Assembly (NCBI RefSeq): GCF_000015245.1
Contig: NC_008700.1
Coordinates: 1,742,001-1,806,000 of the forward strand
From: Shewanella amazonensis SB2B
Lineage (GTDB): Bacteria > Pseudomonadota > Gammaproteobacteria > Enterobacterales > Shewanellaceae
Direction of reading: 5' to 3'
Length of the DNA stretch: 64,000 nucleotides
Below, piece after piece: positions 31,623 to 40,193 of the stretch (the first letter of the stretch is position 1; each line of letters begins with the position of its first letter). A program made the translations under genes and the position numbers. Below the pieces are notes generated by a model that worked only from the letters and a program-made list of their open reading frames with translations, searched no databases and was not told the origin of the DNA.

Positions 31623-32795
31623 TTAGTTGCCGGTCTTCTTACAGACTTGAGGGGCGTGGTAATCGAGGTTCATTAACCGGAAGTAGTTTTCCCCCAGGGC
31701 GATATGGCGAAACGCGTTGTCATCCATGAACTTATGGGCTCTGCCGGTGACATCAAGCTCCTTGGCGTATTGATCTCTGGCCTTGGTGTTGGCCGCCACA
31801 AAGTCAGATCCCGGCAAGATGCGGGTGGGGTAGGCGTTGAAGAAGTCGATAAAAATCGGCCCCCACTGGTGATAGGCGTTGTAGAGCACGTCCCAGGAAA
31901 TATCCAGCATCAGGTTGGGATACTTATCCAGCAAATCCTTCATGATGGACACGTGCAGGTTGGGCGGTATGGTGGTGAGCTCTTTCGACAGTCCCATATG
32001 GGCCCAGACAATTTTATTGTCGGGATACTTATCCAGCAGATATTCCATCAACGGCAGATATTTGGTGGGGTCTTCATCTTTACCCAGGTCTGAGTGCAGG
32101 GTAACCGGAATATTGCGTTCACGCAGTACGGCCATAAAAGGTGCCCAGCCATCGATGCTCTCGAAGGTGGCCGGTTCATGCAGGTTGCCGACCAGGGCCT
32201 GCTTCATCACGTTAAGCTCACCGCTCCAGCTGAACATGCCGGGGTATTCTTTGTCATACAGCTCGATGATTTGGACAATATTCTCGGGATGGGCCAAGTC
32301 CATAAAGGTCATCGATAGCGTGATATGCAGGTTGTCGTGGGGATACGCCACCACTTCCATGCCGTTCACAAAGTCATTCTTGATACTGGGCGAGGCGGGT
32401 ACGCCCTGACAGTCCAGGTAGTAGGTACAGCCCGACTTGAGATCAAGCACCTGGCCAATACCGAAATAGTTCACGAAACGCACGCTGGTTTTATCAAAAA
32501 GACCGAACAGCTCCTGGGGAGGAATGGCCGCGCCGCCAAAGGGCCTTGGGTGAAAGTGGGCATCCACCACCGCGGTGTAGGGCTCTTTCTCGCGATCGTA
32601 ACAAGCCTGTTCCTCAGGAGGCAGCTTGAAAGACGCCAGGGTGCGGGTGCTCGCGACCATGGTCTGTTCCCCAGACGCTGTGCTTTCAGGCTTGGGCGCC
32701 GACGTGGCGCAGGCAGACAGCAATGCCAGGGTGGGCAAGGTGACAAAAAGTGGACTGAGTGCTTGGGCTACACGGGTGATGCGAGGTGCGTTCAT
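31623..32795 (-). CDS. Secreted amidohydrolase-family lipoprotein
   Basis: 390-residue lipoprotein: hydrophobic signal then lipobox LLSACAT (Cys near residue 29). The mature part has the TIM-barrel metal sites of the amidohydrolase_2 family: VVDAHFHPRPFGG near 75, VTLHSDLG near 230, IVWAHMGLSKE near 265 and ILPGSDFVAAN near 330 (catalytic Asp). Four Cys (ACYD, SGCTYYLDC, QVCKK) suggest disulfide bonds, in line with a periplasmic or outer-membrane location. Family members hydrolyse lactones or decarboxylate aromatic acids, but nearly all are cytoplasmic, so a lipoprotein form is uncommon. First gene of the two-porin operon. Confidence 0.82.
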   Translation of the reverse strand: MNAPRITRVAQALSPLFVTLPTLALLSACATSAPKPESTASGEQTMVASTRTLASFKLPPEEQACYDREKEPYTAVVDAHFHPRPFGGAAIPPQELFGLFDKTSVRFVNYFGIGQVLDLKSGCTYYLDCQGVPASPSIKNDFVNGMEVVAYPHDNLHITLSMTFMDLAHPENIVQIIELYDKEYPGMFSWSGELNVMKQALVGNLHEPATFESIDGWAPFMAVLRERNIPVTLHSDLGKDEDPTKYLPLMEYLLDKYPDNKIVWAHMGLSKELTTIPPNLHVSIMKDLLDKYPNLMLDISWDVLYNAYHQWGPIFIDFFNAYPTRILPGSDFVAANTKARDQYAKELDVTGRAHKFMDDNAFRHIALGENYFRLMNLDYHAPQVCKKTGN

Positions 32796-33067
32796 GGCGG
32801 ATCCTTGTCGTTACATTCCGGTCAATGGAATAAAACCCTGTGACTGGCGCGAGTGCTGGTGGAAATTTTCCTCGATTCAGTCGCTTGGCTGGTTTGAGAT
32901 ACTCCCAAAAGAGTAGGTGGCTTTTCGCTGCTTTGAGCTAATTCGAAAGTCGGATTTACGAGGACATCAAGGGTATTGGATGAAGGGCATTTATTTTGGT
33001 CGTCTCTATGATTTCATCAGCTTTTTCTGATAAAACAGGAAAGAATCTCATGTACCAAGGAACCCCA

Positions 33068-33670
33068 ATGTTGAATGTCACTGCGCCGCAGCTATCCGGC
33101 GAGCTTGTCGTCCTGGAACCCCTCAGCCTAAATCATGTCCCGGCACTGCAATTGGCGGCCGCCGACGGCAAGCTGTGGGAGCTGTGGTTTACCAGTGTGC
33201 CTGACCCTGATGGTGTAAAGGCGTACGTCGAGAAAGCGCTGGCGCAGCAAGCGCAGGGCAGTGCGATTCCCTTTGCCGTCAGGGCGCGTCATAGTGGCGA
33301 AGTGGTGGGCTGTACCCGTATTTGTAACCGGGTATTGGAGCACAGACGGGCGGAAATTGGTTACACCTGGTATGGCAAGAGTGTGCAGCGCAGTGGCATC
33401 AACACAGAGACCAAGTTGCTGCTGCTCGATTACTGCTTTAGCGAACTCGATTGCATCGCCGTTGAGTTTCGAACTCACTGGCATAATCAGGCCTCCCGAG
33501 AGGCCATCGCCCGTTTGGGTGCGAGACAGGACGGTGTGCTGAGAAATCACCAAATCCTCAAAGACGGCACCTTGAGAGACACAGTGGTGTTTTCGCTGTT
33601 GGATTCAGAGTGGCCAGCAGCGCGCAAGCACTTGCGGTTTCGCCTGGCACGGCACGCCAGCGAGTTATAA
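33068..33670 (+). CDS. GNAT N-acetyltransferase
   Basis: 200-residue GNAT protein: LVVLEPLSLNHVPAL at the start, VGCTRICNRVLEHRRAEIGY in the middle and the acetyl-CoA segment GYTWYGKSVQRSGINTETK near 95-115, then NQASREAIARLGARQDGVL near 145. It belongs to the RimJ/L branch (YdaF/YjcK-like). Start at ATG 33068, with AAGGA eight bases upstream; the frame upstream is longer but lacks support. Divergent from the porin operon. Target unknown. Confidence 0.86.
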   Translation: MLNVTAPQLSGELVVLEPLSLNHVPALQLAAADGKLWELWFTSVPDPDGVKAYVEKALAQQAQGSAIPFAVRARHSGEVVGCTRICNRVLEHRRAEIGYTWYGKSVQRSGINTETKLLLLDYCFSELDCIAVEFRTHWHNQASREAIARLGARQDGVLRNHQILKDGTLRDTVVFSLLDSEWPAARKHLRFRLARHASEL

Positions 33671-33776
33671 AGCGCTGGCAAATGGCGGTCTCAGGTAAGG
33701 CTTACGGCAATCAAGACTTGATTCTCGTCCACCGCTTCGTGTAGTTTTGCCAAAAACCTTGAAGGAAATCACAGTT

Positions 33777-34190
33777 ATGGCTTCAATGCGCGTTACATTT
33801 TCCCGTCTTTTAGTCTCCCTCGGCCTGACGGCAGCCATCAGTGTGCCCGCGCTGGCAGGCGAAGCCGAAAAAGCCCTGGCAGGTGAGCTGCTGGAATGTG
33901 CGGCCTATTATCAAATCAGCTCAGAGGCCATTGCCGCCATGAATGCCCCCCAAATGCAGGCCGTGGGCGAGCGTCTTAAGGCCTCTGCCGATGAAAGTTT
34001 GGCACTGGCAGGCAAATATTATGAAGGCGATGTGGATGCGGCGCTCAAAGATACCCGCGACAGGCAGATAGCGTCCATGGCGGGCTCCTCCAGTCTTGGT
34101 AACCTGATGGCCAAGTACAAAGAAAGCTGCAAGACCTTGTTGGCAAATCCCAATGCCAGGCTCGAATACTGGCAGATGGCGACCATGTAA
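33777..34190 (+). CDS. Small secreted protein of unknown function
   Basis: 137-residue protein with a clear Sec signal peptide (VTFSRLLVSLGLTAAISVPALAG split near residue 26) and a helical, Lys/Glu/Ala-rich mature part of about 110 residues with two Cys (LLECAAYY and YKESCKTLL), which could pair. I do not recognise the family. GAAGGAA lies before the ATG at 33777; the longer frame from 33747 would hide the signal peptide. Single gene with its own terminator. Confidence 0.75.
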   Translation: MASMRVTFSRLLVSLGLTAAISVPALAGEAEKALAGELLECAAYYQISSEAIAAMNAPQMQAVGERLKASADESLALAGKYYEGDVDAALKDTRDRQIASMAGSSSLGNLMAKYKESCKTLLANPNARLEYWQMATM

Positions 34191-34213
34191 CCCCATCGCC
34201 AATTCGTTTCCCC

Positions 34214-34236
34214 AAACGCCCGTAAGGGCGTTTTTT
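34214..34236 (+). terminator. Terminator after the small secreted protein gene
   Basis: AACGCCC-GTAA-GGGCGTT hairpin followed by six T. Confidence 0.92.
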
Positions 34237-34408
34237 ATGGGTTAGCGAAAGCCTTTACGCCCCGGCGCTGTCTATATCGTTAAGACCAGGGAAATGCCCT
34301 TGGTGTGATTGTTCCCAGCCAGACCCAGGGGCTCTGGAGAAAGGAATGTGTTGGGCTCATATCACAGTGAAGTGAAGGTAACAGTACAAGAGATAAAGGA
34401 GGTTGGGG

Positions 34409-34789
34409 ATGAACATGGGATTACTTGGGGTGGCGGTGCTTGCCATGGGCTATGTGGTCTGGCTTTGGCGCTGTGTCAGGACGGAATCTCCGGCTCTGCC
34501 TCAGGGCACGTTACACTCGGGCCTCGCCAGTGCCCTTGTCCTGCTGCTGACCTGCGTAAACTTGATGCTGCTCGGGGCTACGCTCAATCTCTTTTCGCCA
34601 ACTCAGGCGATGATGCTCTGCTGCGTGTTTTCCCTCGTTTACGGAGTTCAAGCGGTGTGGCTTGCCGGACTCGCCTGGCTGGAGGAGTTACCCCAAATCA
34701 TGGGGAGTCGCTGGCTGTGGTTGGGGAGTGGTGCGCTTTGCCTTGCCAGTTTGCTTGCCTGCGGCCTCTTCGATTCAATCTCTTTGTAA
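34409..34789 (+). CDS. Small four-helix membrane protein, unknown
   Basis: 126-residue hydrophobic protein with about four membrane helices (residues 2-18, 37-60, 64-86, 103-122). No family recognised. An excellent AAAGGAGG ribosome site (34395-34402) fixes the ATG at 34409. It ends 108 bases before the ABC exporter operon and may belong to the same transcript; no terminator lies between. Confidence 0.7.
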   Translation: MNMGLLGVAVLAMGYVVWLWRCVRTESPALPQGTLHSGLASALVLLLTCVNLMLLGATLNLFSPTQAMMLCCVFSLVYGVQAVWLAGLAWLEELPQIMGSRWLWLGSGALCLASLLACGLFDSISL

Positions 34790-34897
34790 TGAAACGTAAA
34801 TCTCTATTGCAAAGCGGGGGGATTTATAAGAAAACAGGGGCATTAAATCGAATACCATCACATAAACGTCCAGGATAGGACGTAAGAGCAAACAGTC

Positions 34898-35590
34898 ATG
34901 ATATCGCTACAGGCATTGACCAAGTCCTTCAGGATGGGGGACGCCGAAGTTCAGGCTCTCCGGGGCGTTGACATTCATATCCGACAAAACGAATTCGTTG
35001 CCATTATGGGGCCCTCAGGCTCCGGTAAGTCCACACTCATGAACATCATCGGCTGTCTCGACAGGCCTACGTCAGGCAATTATCTGCTTAATGGCAGTGC
35101 CGTGGGTGGCTTGTCGGACGATGCCCTGTCGGCGGTGCGAAATCGTGAAATTGGCTTTGTTTTTCAAAGCTTTCATCTGCTTCCTCGGTTATCTGCGCTG
35201 GACAATGTACTGTTGCCACTGCGATTTTCTGAAACACCCCGGGGGGACAGGCAACACGCCATCGAACTTCTTGAGCGGGTGGGTTTGGGGCAACGGCTCG
35301 ACCATCGCCCCAATCAGCTTTCTGGCGGTCAGCGTCAGCGGGTGGCCATTGCTCGGGCGCTGGTCAACCGCCCCACCTTGCTGTTGGCCGATGAACCCAC
35401 GGGGGCGCTGGACTCCAAGACCTCGGTGGAAATCATGGCCCTGTTTGATGAGCTGCATCTAAGCGGCCAAACCATAGTGCTGGTGACCCACGAAGAAGAA
35501 GTGGCCGAGTGCGCCGGGCGAATTATCCGCATGCGCGATGGTGTGGTGCAACAGGACAAGCAAAAGCCCAGGGAGGTGAGCAATGGTTAA
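34898..35590 (+). CDS. ABC transporter ATP-binding protein, MacB/LolD type
   Basis: 230-residue ABC ATPase. Walker A GPSGSGKST near residue 39, Q-loop FQSFHLLPRL, signature LSGGQRQRVAIARAL near 142 and Walker B LLLADEPTGALDS near 162, followed by VTHEEEVAE (H-loop). The TGALDS form and the sequence match the MacB/LolD/FtsE group of Mg-ATP mechanotransducers. It is the first gene of a five-gene exporter operon and overlaps the next gene by eight bases. Confidence 0.95.
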   Translation: MISLQALTKSFRMGDAEVQALRGVDIHIRQNEFVAIMGPSGSGKSTLMNIIGCLDRPTSGNYLLNGSAVGGLSDDALSAVRNREIGFVFQSFHLLPRLSALDNVLLPLRFSETPRGDRQHAIELLERVGLGQRLDHRPNQLSGGQRQRVAIARALVNRPTLLLADEPTGALDSKTSVEIMALFDELHLSGQTIVLVTHEEEVAECAGRIIRMRDGVVQQDKQKPREVSNG

Positions 35591-36563
35591 CCCAAAACCG
35601 CTCATTATTGCCTTGGCGCTATTACCTTTTTTCAGCCCTGCCGCCAAGTCACAGGCCCTGTGTGGCAGCGGTGAGCAAAGCTTGCTGCTCACCGGCAGCA
35701 TCAGTTCAGCCAAGTCGCAACCCTTTGCTGTGCCCAAGGCCGGTGACTCCTGGCGTCATCAAATTCAGTGGCTGTTTCCCGAAGGCAAATTGGCCAGGGT
35801 CGGTGACACCATAGTCATTTTCGACAAGAGCCAGATTGCCAACCAGATAGAGCAGCTGGAAGCCAGTTTACTCAGAGTAAAAGCCCAGGAACAAAGCCAG
35901 GGCATAGATCTGGAATCGGCCTTGCTCTCTGCCCGGTTTGAGGTGCGCCGCGCCACCCTGGCGGTGGAAAAAGCCCGTCTCGATGCATCTGTACCGGCCG
36001 AATACATAGCCGCAAAAGAATACGCTGACAACCAGTTCAAATTACTCCAGGCGAATACCGAGCTTGAAAAGGCCAATCAGGCGCTGAAAGAAGCCATCGA
36101 GAAGCGCAAGTCGAGCCTTGAGCAATTGGCGATAGAAAAACGTAAGGCAGAAGTCGAACTGAGCGCCGCGCTCGCGGCACTGGATGCACTGGAATTAAAA
36201 GCTGAAATTGCCGGGCCCGTGATCATTGGCCGCGACTGGAACGAAAAGAAATACCAGGCCGGTGATACGGTGCAATTTGGTCGCCAGATTGCCAGTATTC
36301 CTGCGCTGGATGGTCTAGAGGCCTCCGCATGGGCCAATGAAGTCGACGTGGATAAAATTCGCCTGGGTCAGGCGGTATGTCTGTCGCTGGATGCCAAGCC
36401 AGGCCTCCAGGTTCAGGGCAAGGTGGCCAATATAGGACGTCAGGCGGTGACCAAGAGCGCCTGGGGGCAGAGCAAATGGTTCAGAGTCGAGGTGGCCTTG
36501 AGTGATACAGCGGGGCTTGAACTGTCGCCTGGAATGAGCGTGATGGTGGAGGTACACCCATGA
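35583..36563 (+). CDS. HlyD/MacA-like membrane-fusion protein, adaptor 1
   Basis: 326-residue periplasmic adaptor with an N-terminal signal peptide (LIIALALLPFFSPAAKSQA), a first half-lipoyl strand (VGDTIVIFDKSQ), a long coiled coil from about residue 88 to 205 rich in Leu/Glu/Lys/Ala, then beta-barrel segments (FGRQIASIPALDGLEASAWA, GQAVCLSLDAKPGLQVQGKV). Unlike adaptors 2 and 3 it has no lipobox. It is encoded between the ATPase and the second adaptor, with overlapping codons on both sides. Confidence 0.83.
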   Translation: MVNPKPLIIALALLPFFSPAAKSQALCGSGEQSLLLTGSISSAKSQPFAVPKAGDSWRHQIQWLFPEGKLARVGDTIVIFDKSQIANQIEQLEASLLRVKAQEQSQGIDLESALLSARFEVRRATLAVEKARLDASVPAEYIAAKEYADNQFKLLQANTELEKANQALKEAIEKRKSSLEQLAIEKRKAEVELSAALAALDALELKAEIAGPVIIGRDWNEKKYQAGDTVQFGRQIASIPALDGLEASAWANEVDVDKIRLGQAVCLSLDAKPGLQVQGKVANIGRQAVTKSAWGQSKWFRVEVALSDTAGLELSPGMSVMVEVHP

Positions 36564-37744
36564 GCAAGCAAACGCAACCAGGGCTGAAGGCCTTGTCACT
36601 CTGCATAGGTGCTGCGCTTTTTGTGGGTTGCGGCGACAGTGCCACTGTGGCCGTCGCCGAGGGTCAACTGGTGCAACAGGTTGAGGTGACAGGGGTATTA
36701 ACCTCCGCCGATACCCTGTCGATGATGCCGCCAGCCATGCGCCGGGTGTGGCAATATCAGGTGAAAAGCCTCGCTCAGGAGGGCAAGGAAGTGAAGCAGG
36801 GCTCAGTGGTGGCAAGGCTGGATACCTCAGAGCTGAATCAAAGGCTGCAGGTGAAAAGTGCTGAGCTCGAGGCAACTGTGCAGGACATAGAAACCTCGCG
36901 CCTGAGAAACGCCAAAAAGCTTGAAGAGCTTAAACTCGAGCTTGCCGAAGCCAGGATGGAAGAAGAAAAGGCGCTGCGTAAGTTTGAACTGTCGGACGAC
37001 ACAGTGGCGGCCATCGAAAAGGAAAAGTATCAGCGTGATGCGATTATCGCCACTGAGAAAGTAGCCCTTATCGAGCGCAAATTCACCCTGGAGCAGGAAA
37101 GCATCAAGGGCCGCATGGCCATGCTTGATGGCGACCGGCAAAAGTTTGCGGCCGAAGTGGCGGCCCTCAAACAGGGCATAGCCGCGATGAGCCTCAAAGC
37201 CCCCCGCGATGGCATGGTGGTGTATGGCACTGACCCCCAGGGTAATAAAATCAAGGAAGGCCAATCAGTCTTTGCCGGGGACGCGGTGTTTTCCATGCCG
37301 GATCTGGATCGGATGCAGGTGGCCATGGCCATTCCTGAAGTAGAGGCCAACCGGGTACGTGCAGGCCTCAGGGTAAAGATTCGATTGGATGCCAACCCGG
37401 AGCGGGTGTTTCATGGCACCTTGTCCGAAACCGGCGCCGTGTTTCGCAGTAAAAATGACGATATCCCACTGGTGGTGTTTGATGCCGTGGCACGCTTTGA
37501 CGAAGTGGACAAGGAGCTGATGCGCCCGGGGATGACCGCCAAAATCAATATCGACGTGGTACAGGAAAAGTCTGCGCTGCTGTTGCCTTTGGAAGCGGTG
37601 CACTATGAAGAAGGTCGTCCCTTTGTGTGGCAATCGGGGCTTCTGGGTGACAGTCGCCAATACGTGGCGCTGGGCGATTCAGGTCGCGACAGGGTGGTAG
37701 TGCTTTCCGGTTTGGCATTGGGGGATGAGGTGATTCTGAAATGA
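36560..37744 (+). CDS. HlyD/MacA-like membrane-fusion protein, adaptor 2 (lipoprotein)
   Basis: 394-residue adaptor, probably a lipoprotein (LFVGCGDS, Cys near residue 22). Half-lipoyl strand EGKEVKQGSVVARLDTSEL near 75, coiled coil about 90-205, second lipoyl half LKAPRDGMVVYGTDPQGN near 212, and barrel strands up to VVLSGLALGDEVIL. ATGA overlaps with the genes before and after indicate coupled translation. The sequence is clearly different from adaptors 1 and 3. Confidence 0.88.
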   Translation: MSKQTQPGLKALSLCIGAALFVGCGDSATVAVAEGQLVQQVEVTGVLTSADTLSMMPPAMRRVWQYQVKSLAQEGKEVKQGSVVARLDTSELNQRLQVKSAELEATVQDIETSRLRNAKKLEELKLELAEARMEEEKALRKFELSDDTVAAIEKEKYQRDAIIATEKVALIERKFTLEQESIKGRMAMLDGDRQKFAAEVAALKQGIAAMSLKAPRDGMVVYGTDPQGNKIKEGQSVFAGDAVFSMPDLDRMQVAMAIPEVEANRVRAGLRVKIRLDANPERVFHGTLSETGAVFRSKNDDIPLVVFDAVARFDEVDKELMRPGMTAKINIDVVQEKSALLLPLEAVHYEEGRPFVWQSGLLGDSRQYVALGDSGRDRVVVLSGLALGDEVILK

Positions 37745-38943
37745 AACGGCTAATGTTATTGCCTCTGCTGCCATTGGCGCTTTTGGCGGGCTGTCAGGAA
37801 TCCACGGAAACCGCAGTTCTCACCATGAAAGTCAGCCGCAGCGACTTCAAGGTGGAAATACCGGCCCGTGGCGAGCTTGAAGCCAAAAGTGCCACACCCG
37901 TGTCGGTACCCGGTGGGCTTCGTGGTCCCCAATCCCTTGCCTGGGTTCTGGACAATTTTTCTGAGGTGAAGGCCGGGGATGTGGTTGCCAGACTCGATGG
38001 CCGCCGCGAGACCCTGGAGCTTGAGCTTGAAAAATACGATTTCGACAAGCTGGCGCTCGATGGCGACATTCAGGTCGAAAAGAATCTCACCACGGCTCAG
38101 GAGCTGGTGATAGGTCGGGACGTGACCGAGGAGGAACTCAGCCTGTCGGAACGCTTTTTCACCGATGATGAGCGGGTGTACACCAAAATCGACATCATTG
38201 ATCAGATGCGTAACAAGGATTATCTGCAGGCGCGTTTGGGGTATTTCGATTGGGGCAAGGGGAGCCATGATGCCCAGGCAACCGCAGAGCTTGACCTTAT
38301 CCGATTGAAACAAAAAGGGATACAGGCAAAAATTGCCACCTACCAAAACAACCTGTCCCAGATGGAAATCACGGCGCCCCACGATGGCCTGTTTGTTATG
38401 CAGCCCGGTTGGAGCGGCGCCTTGCCCATGGCCGGTGACATGGTGTGGTCGGGGATACCGCTTGGCACCTTACCGGATACCTCTGTGATGCAGGCAAAAC
38501 TCTGGGTGCTTGAGTCAGAGGCGGTGGGACTGGCGGTAGACAAGCCCGTGGTACTGACTCTGGATGCGTACCCGGATAGACCCTTTACCGGCAAGGTGAC
38601 CCAGGTGGATGCCCTCGCCAAGCCAAAAGACAGGGACAGCCCGGTTAACTATTTTGAGTTCACTGTGGCGCTGGATAACACCGACACCCAAATCATGTTA
38701 CCCGGTCGCCAGGTGCAGGCAAGGGTGTCGGCCCTGAGTGAAGACCAGGTACTGGCCGTGCCCAATCAGGCCATCTTTCAGCGTGAAGGCCGCTACTGGG
38801 TGTATGTTAAATCCCCGGATGGGTTTATCGAGCAAACGGTTACCCCCGGCAGTCGCAGCCTGAATCGAACCGTGATCCTTGAAGGCCTGAAAGAAGGGGA
38901 TGTGGTCGCCCTGACAGTACCGCGCAGGAGAACACAGGCATGA
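37741..38943 (+). CDS. HlyD/MacA-like membrane-fusion protein, adaptor 3 (lipoprotein)
   Basis: 400-residue adaptor with a lipobox (LALLAGCQES, Cys near residue 18). It has an RGELEAKSATPVSVPG opening strand, AGDVVARLDGRRETLELELE entering a coiled region that is interrupted by a non-repetitive segment (ERFFTDDERVYTKIDIIDQM), a lipoyl half ITAPHDGLFVMQPGWSG and barrel domains ending in VILEGLKEGDVVAL. It overlaps the permease gene by ATGA. Third adaptor of the same operon, which is unusual. Confidence 0.88.
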   Translation: MKRLMLLPLLPLALLAGCQESTETAVLTMKVSRSDFKVEIPARGELEAKSATPVSVPGGLRGPQSLAWVLDNFSEVKAGDVVARLDGRRETLELELEKYDFDKLALDGDIQVEKNLTTAQELVIGRDVTEEELSLSERFFTDDERVYTKIDIIDQMRNKDYLQARLGYFDWGKGSHDAQATAELDLIRLKQKGIQAKIATYQNNLSQMEITAPHDGLFVMQPGWSGALPMAGDMVWSGIPLGTLPDTSVMQAKLWVLESEAVGLAVDKPVVLTLDAYPDRPFTGKVTQVDALAKPKDRDSPVNYFEFTVALDNTDTQIMLPGRQVQARVSALSEDQVLAVPNQAIFQREGRYWVYVKSPDGFIEQTVTPGSRSLNRTVILEGLKEGDVVALTVPRRRTQA

Positions 38944-40193
38944 TGCAGGATACTTTTAATCAATATCGGGCGGGCGTGGTACAAGCATTGGGTGAGATGC
39001 TGCACCACAAGTTACGCACGGCGCTGACACTGCTGGGGATGATTTTTGGGGTAGGAGCGGTGATTGCCATGCTCAGCGTGGGCGAAGGTGCCGAACGCGA
39101 AGCTCTTAAGATGATTGAGTCCATGGGGATTAAAAATCTGGTGGTCAATGCGCGCCCATCGGAAGGAGAAGCCTTGAAAACTGTCCGCGAACACAGCATT
39201 GGCCTTAGCCTGCGTGACATCGAGAGTGCTATGGAAACCCTGCCTTTTATCGAGGCTTACAGCGCCGGTAAGCAGGTGAAGGTGTTTGGGCTTTTCAGTG
39301 TGCAGGGCCGCAGTGACGCGCTGGTGCAGGGCGTAACCCCCAGCTATTTTGATTTGAGCGCCTTGAAACTTGCCGAAGGTCGACTTCTGGGCGACGAAGA
39401 TGAACAGCACTTCAGGCAATTGGCGGTACTGGGGCCTGAAGCAGCCCGCAGCCTGTTCCCCCGGGGGGATGCTGTTGGTCAGCGCATCAAAATCAACCAT
39501 CAGTGGTTTACCGTGGTTGGCGTGCTTGATGAAGGCGAAAAGGGCAAGTCGGCCATCGAAGGGGTTAAGGTGGGCGGCGAGCGTAATCAGGTGTTTATTC
39601 CGCTGGCCACTGCGCTGAAAAAAATGCAGTTCAAGCCCCTCGAAGATGAACTCGATACCATCAAGTTTGCCCTGAAGGAGGGGATAGACCCGTCTCTGGC
39701 GGCAAAAAGCGTGGAACATCTGCTGTCACGTCGTCATGGCAATGAGCAGGACTACGACATAGTGGTACCGGCCGATCTGCTTGCTCAGCACCAGCGGACC
39801 CAGCAAATTTTCAATATAGTGATGGCCTGTGTGGCGGGAATTTCGCTGCTGGTGGGGGGCATAGGGATCATGAATATCATGCTGGCCACCATCTTGGAAC
39901 GTACTTCCGAGATAGGTTTGCTGCGGGCGCTTGGTGCCACTCAAAAAGACATCGCCAGACAGTTTCTGATAGAAAGCATGGTGATTTCGGCCACCGGTGG
40001 CCTGATTGGTATTGGCGTGGGGTTATTGCTGGCGTTGGTTATTTCGGCGGCGGCCGGTTGGCCCGTGGCATGGTCTGTGTTCGCCATTCTCCTGTCACTC
40101 TTGGTGTGTATGGCTGTGGGGATAGGTTTCGGCCTGTATCCAGCCAAAAAGGCCGCCAGGCTCGACCCTATTGTGGCACTTCAGCGTGACTGA
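38940..40193 (+). CDS. MacB-like ABC exporter permease (FtsX domain)
   Basis: 417-residue permease: N-terminal helix (RTALTLLGMIFGVGAVIAML, residues 23-42), a large periplasmic MacB-PCD domain (about 45-280) and three C-terminal helices with the FtsX signature GGIGIMNIMLATILERTSEI near 305. It lacks the fused ATPase of true MacB; the separate ATPase is the first gene of the operon. No TolC-like gene is nearby, so the exporter probably uses a shared TolC. Its last 26 bases overlap the convergent gene at 40168. Confidence 0.9.
   Translation: MMQDTFNQYRAGVVQALGEMLHHKLRTALTLLGMIFGVGAVIAMLSVGEGAEREALKMIESMGIKNLVVNARPSEGEALKTVREHSIGLSLRDIESAMETLPFIEAYSAGKQVKVFGLFSVQGRSDALVQGVTPSYFDLSALKLAEGRLLGDEDEQHFRQLAVLGPEAARSLFPRGDAVGQRIKINHQWFTVVGVLDEGEKGKSAIEGVKVGGERNQVFIPLATALKKMQFKPLEDELDTIKFALKEGIDPSLAAKSVEHLLSRRHGNEQDYDIVVPADLLAQHQRTQQIFNIVMACVAGISLLVGGIGIMNIMLATILERTSEIGLLRALGATQKDIARQFLIESMVISATGGLIGIGVGLLLALVISAAAGWPVAWSVFAILLSLLVCMAVGIGFGLYPAKKAARLDPIVALQRD

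Noticed and set aside
37756..38382. 208-codon minus-strand frame within adaptor 3
   Set aside because: Composition is typical of an antisense frame; adaptor 3 is supported by operon structure and motifs.
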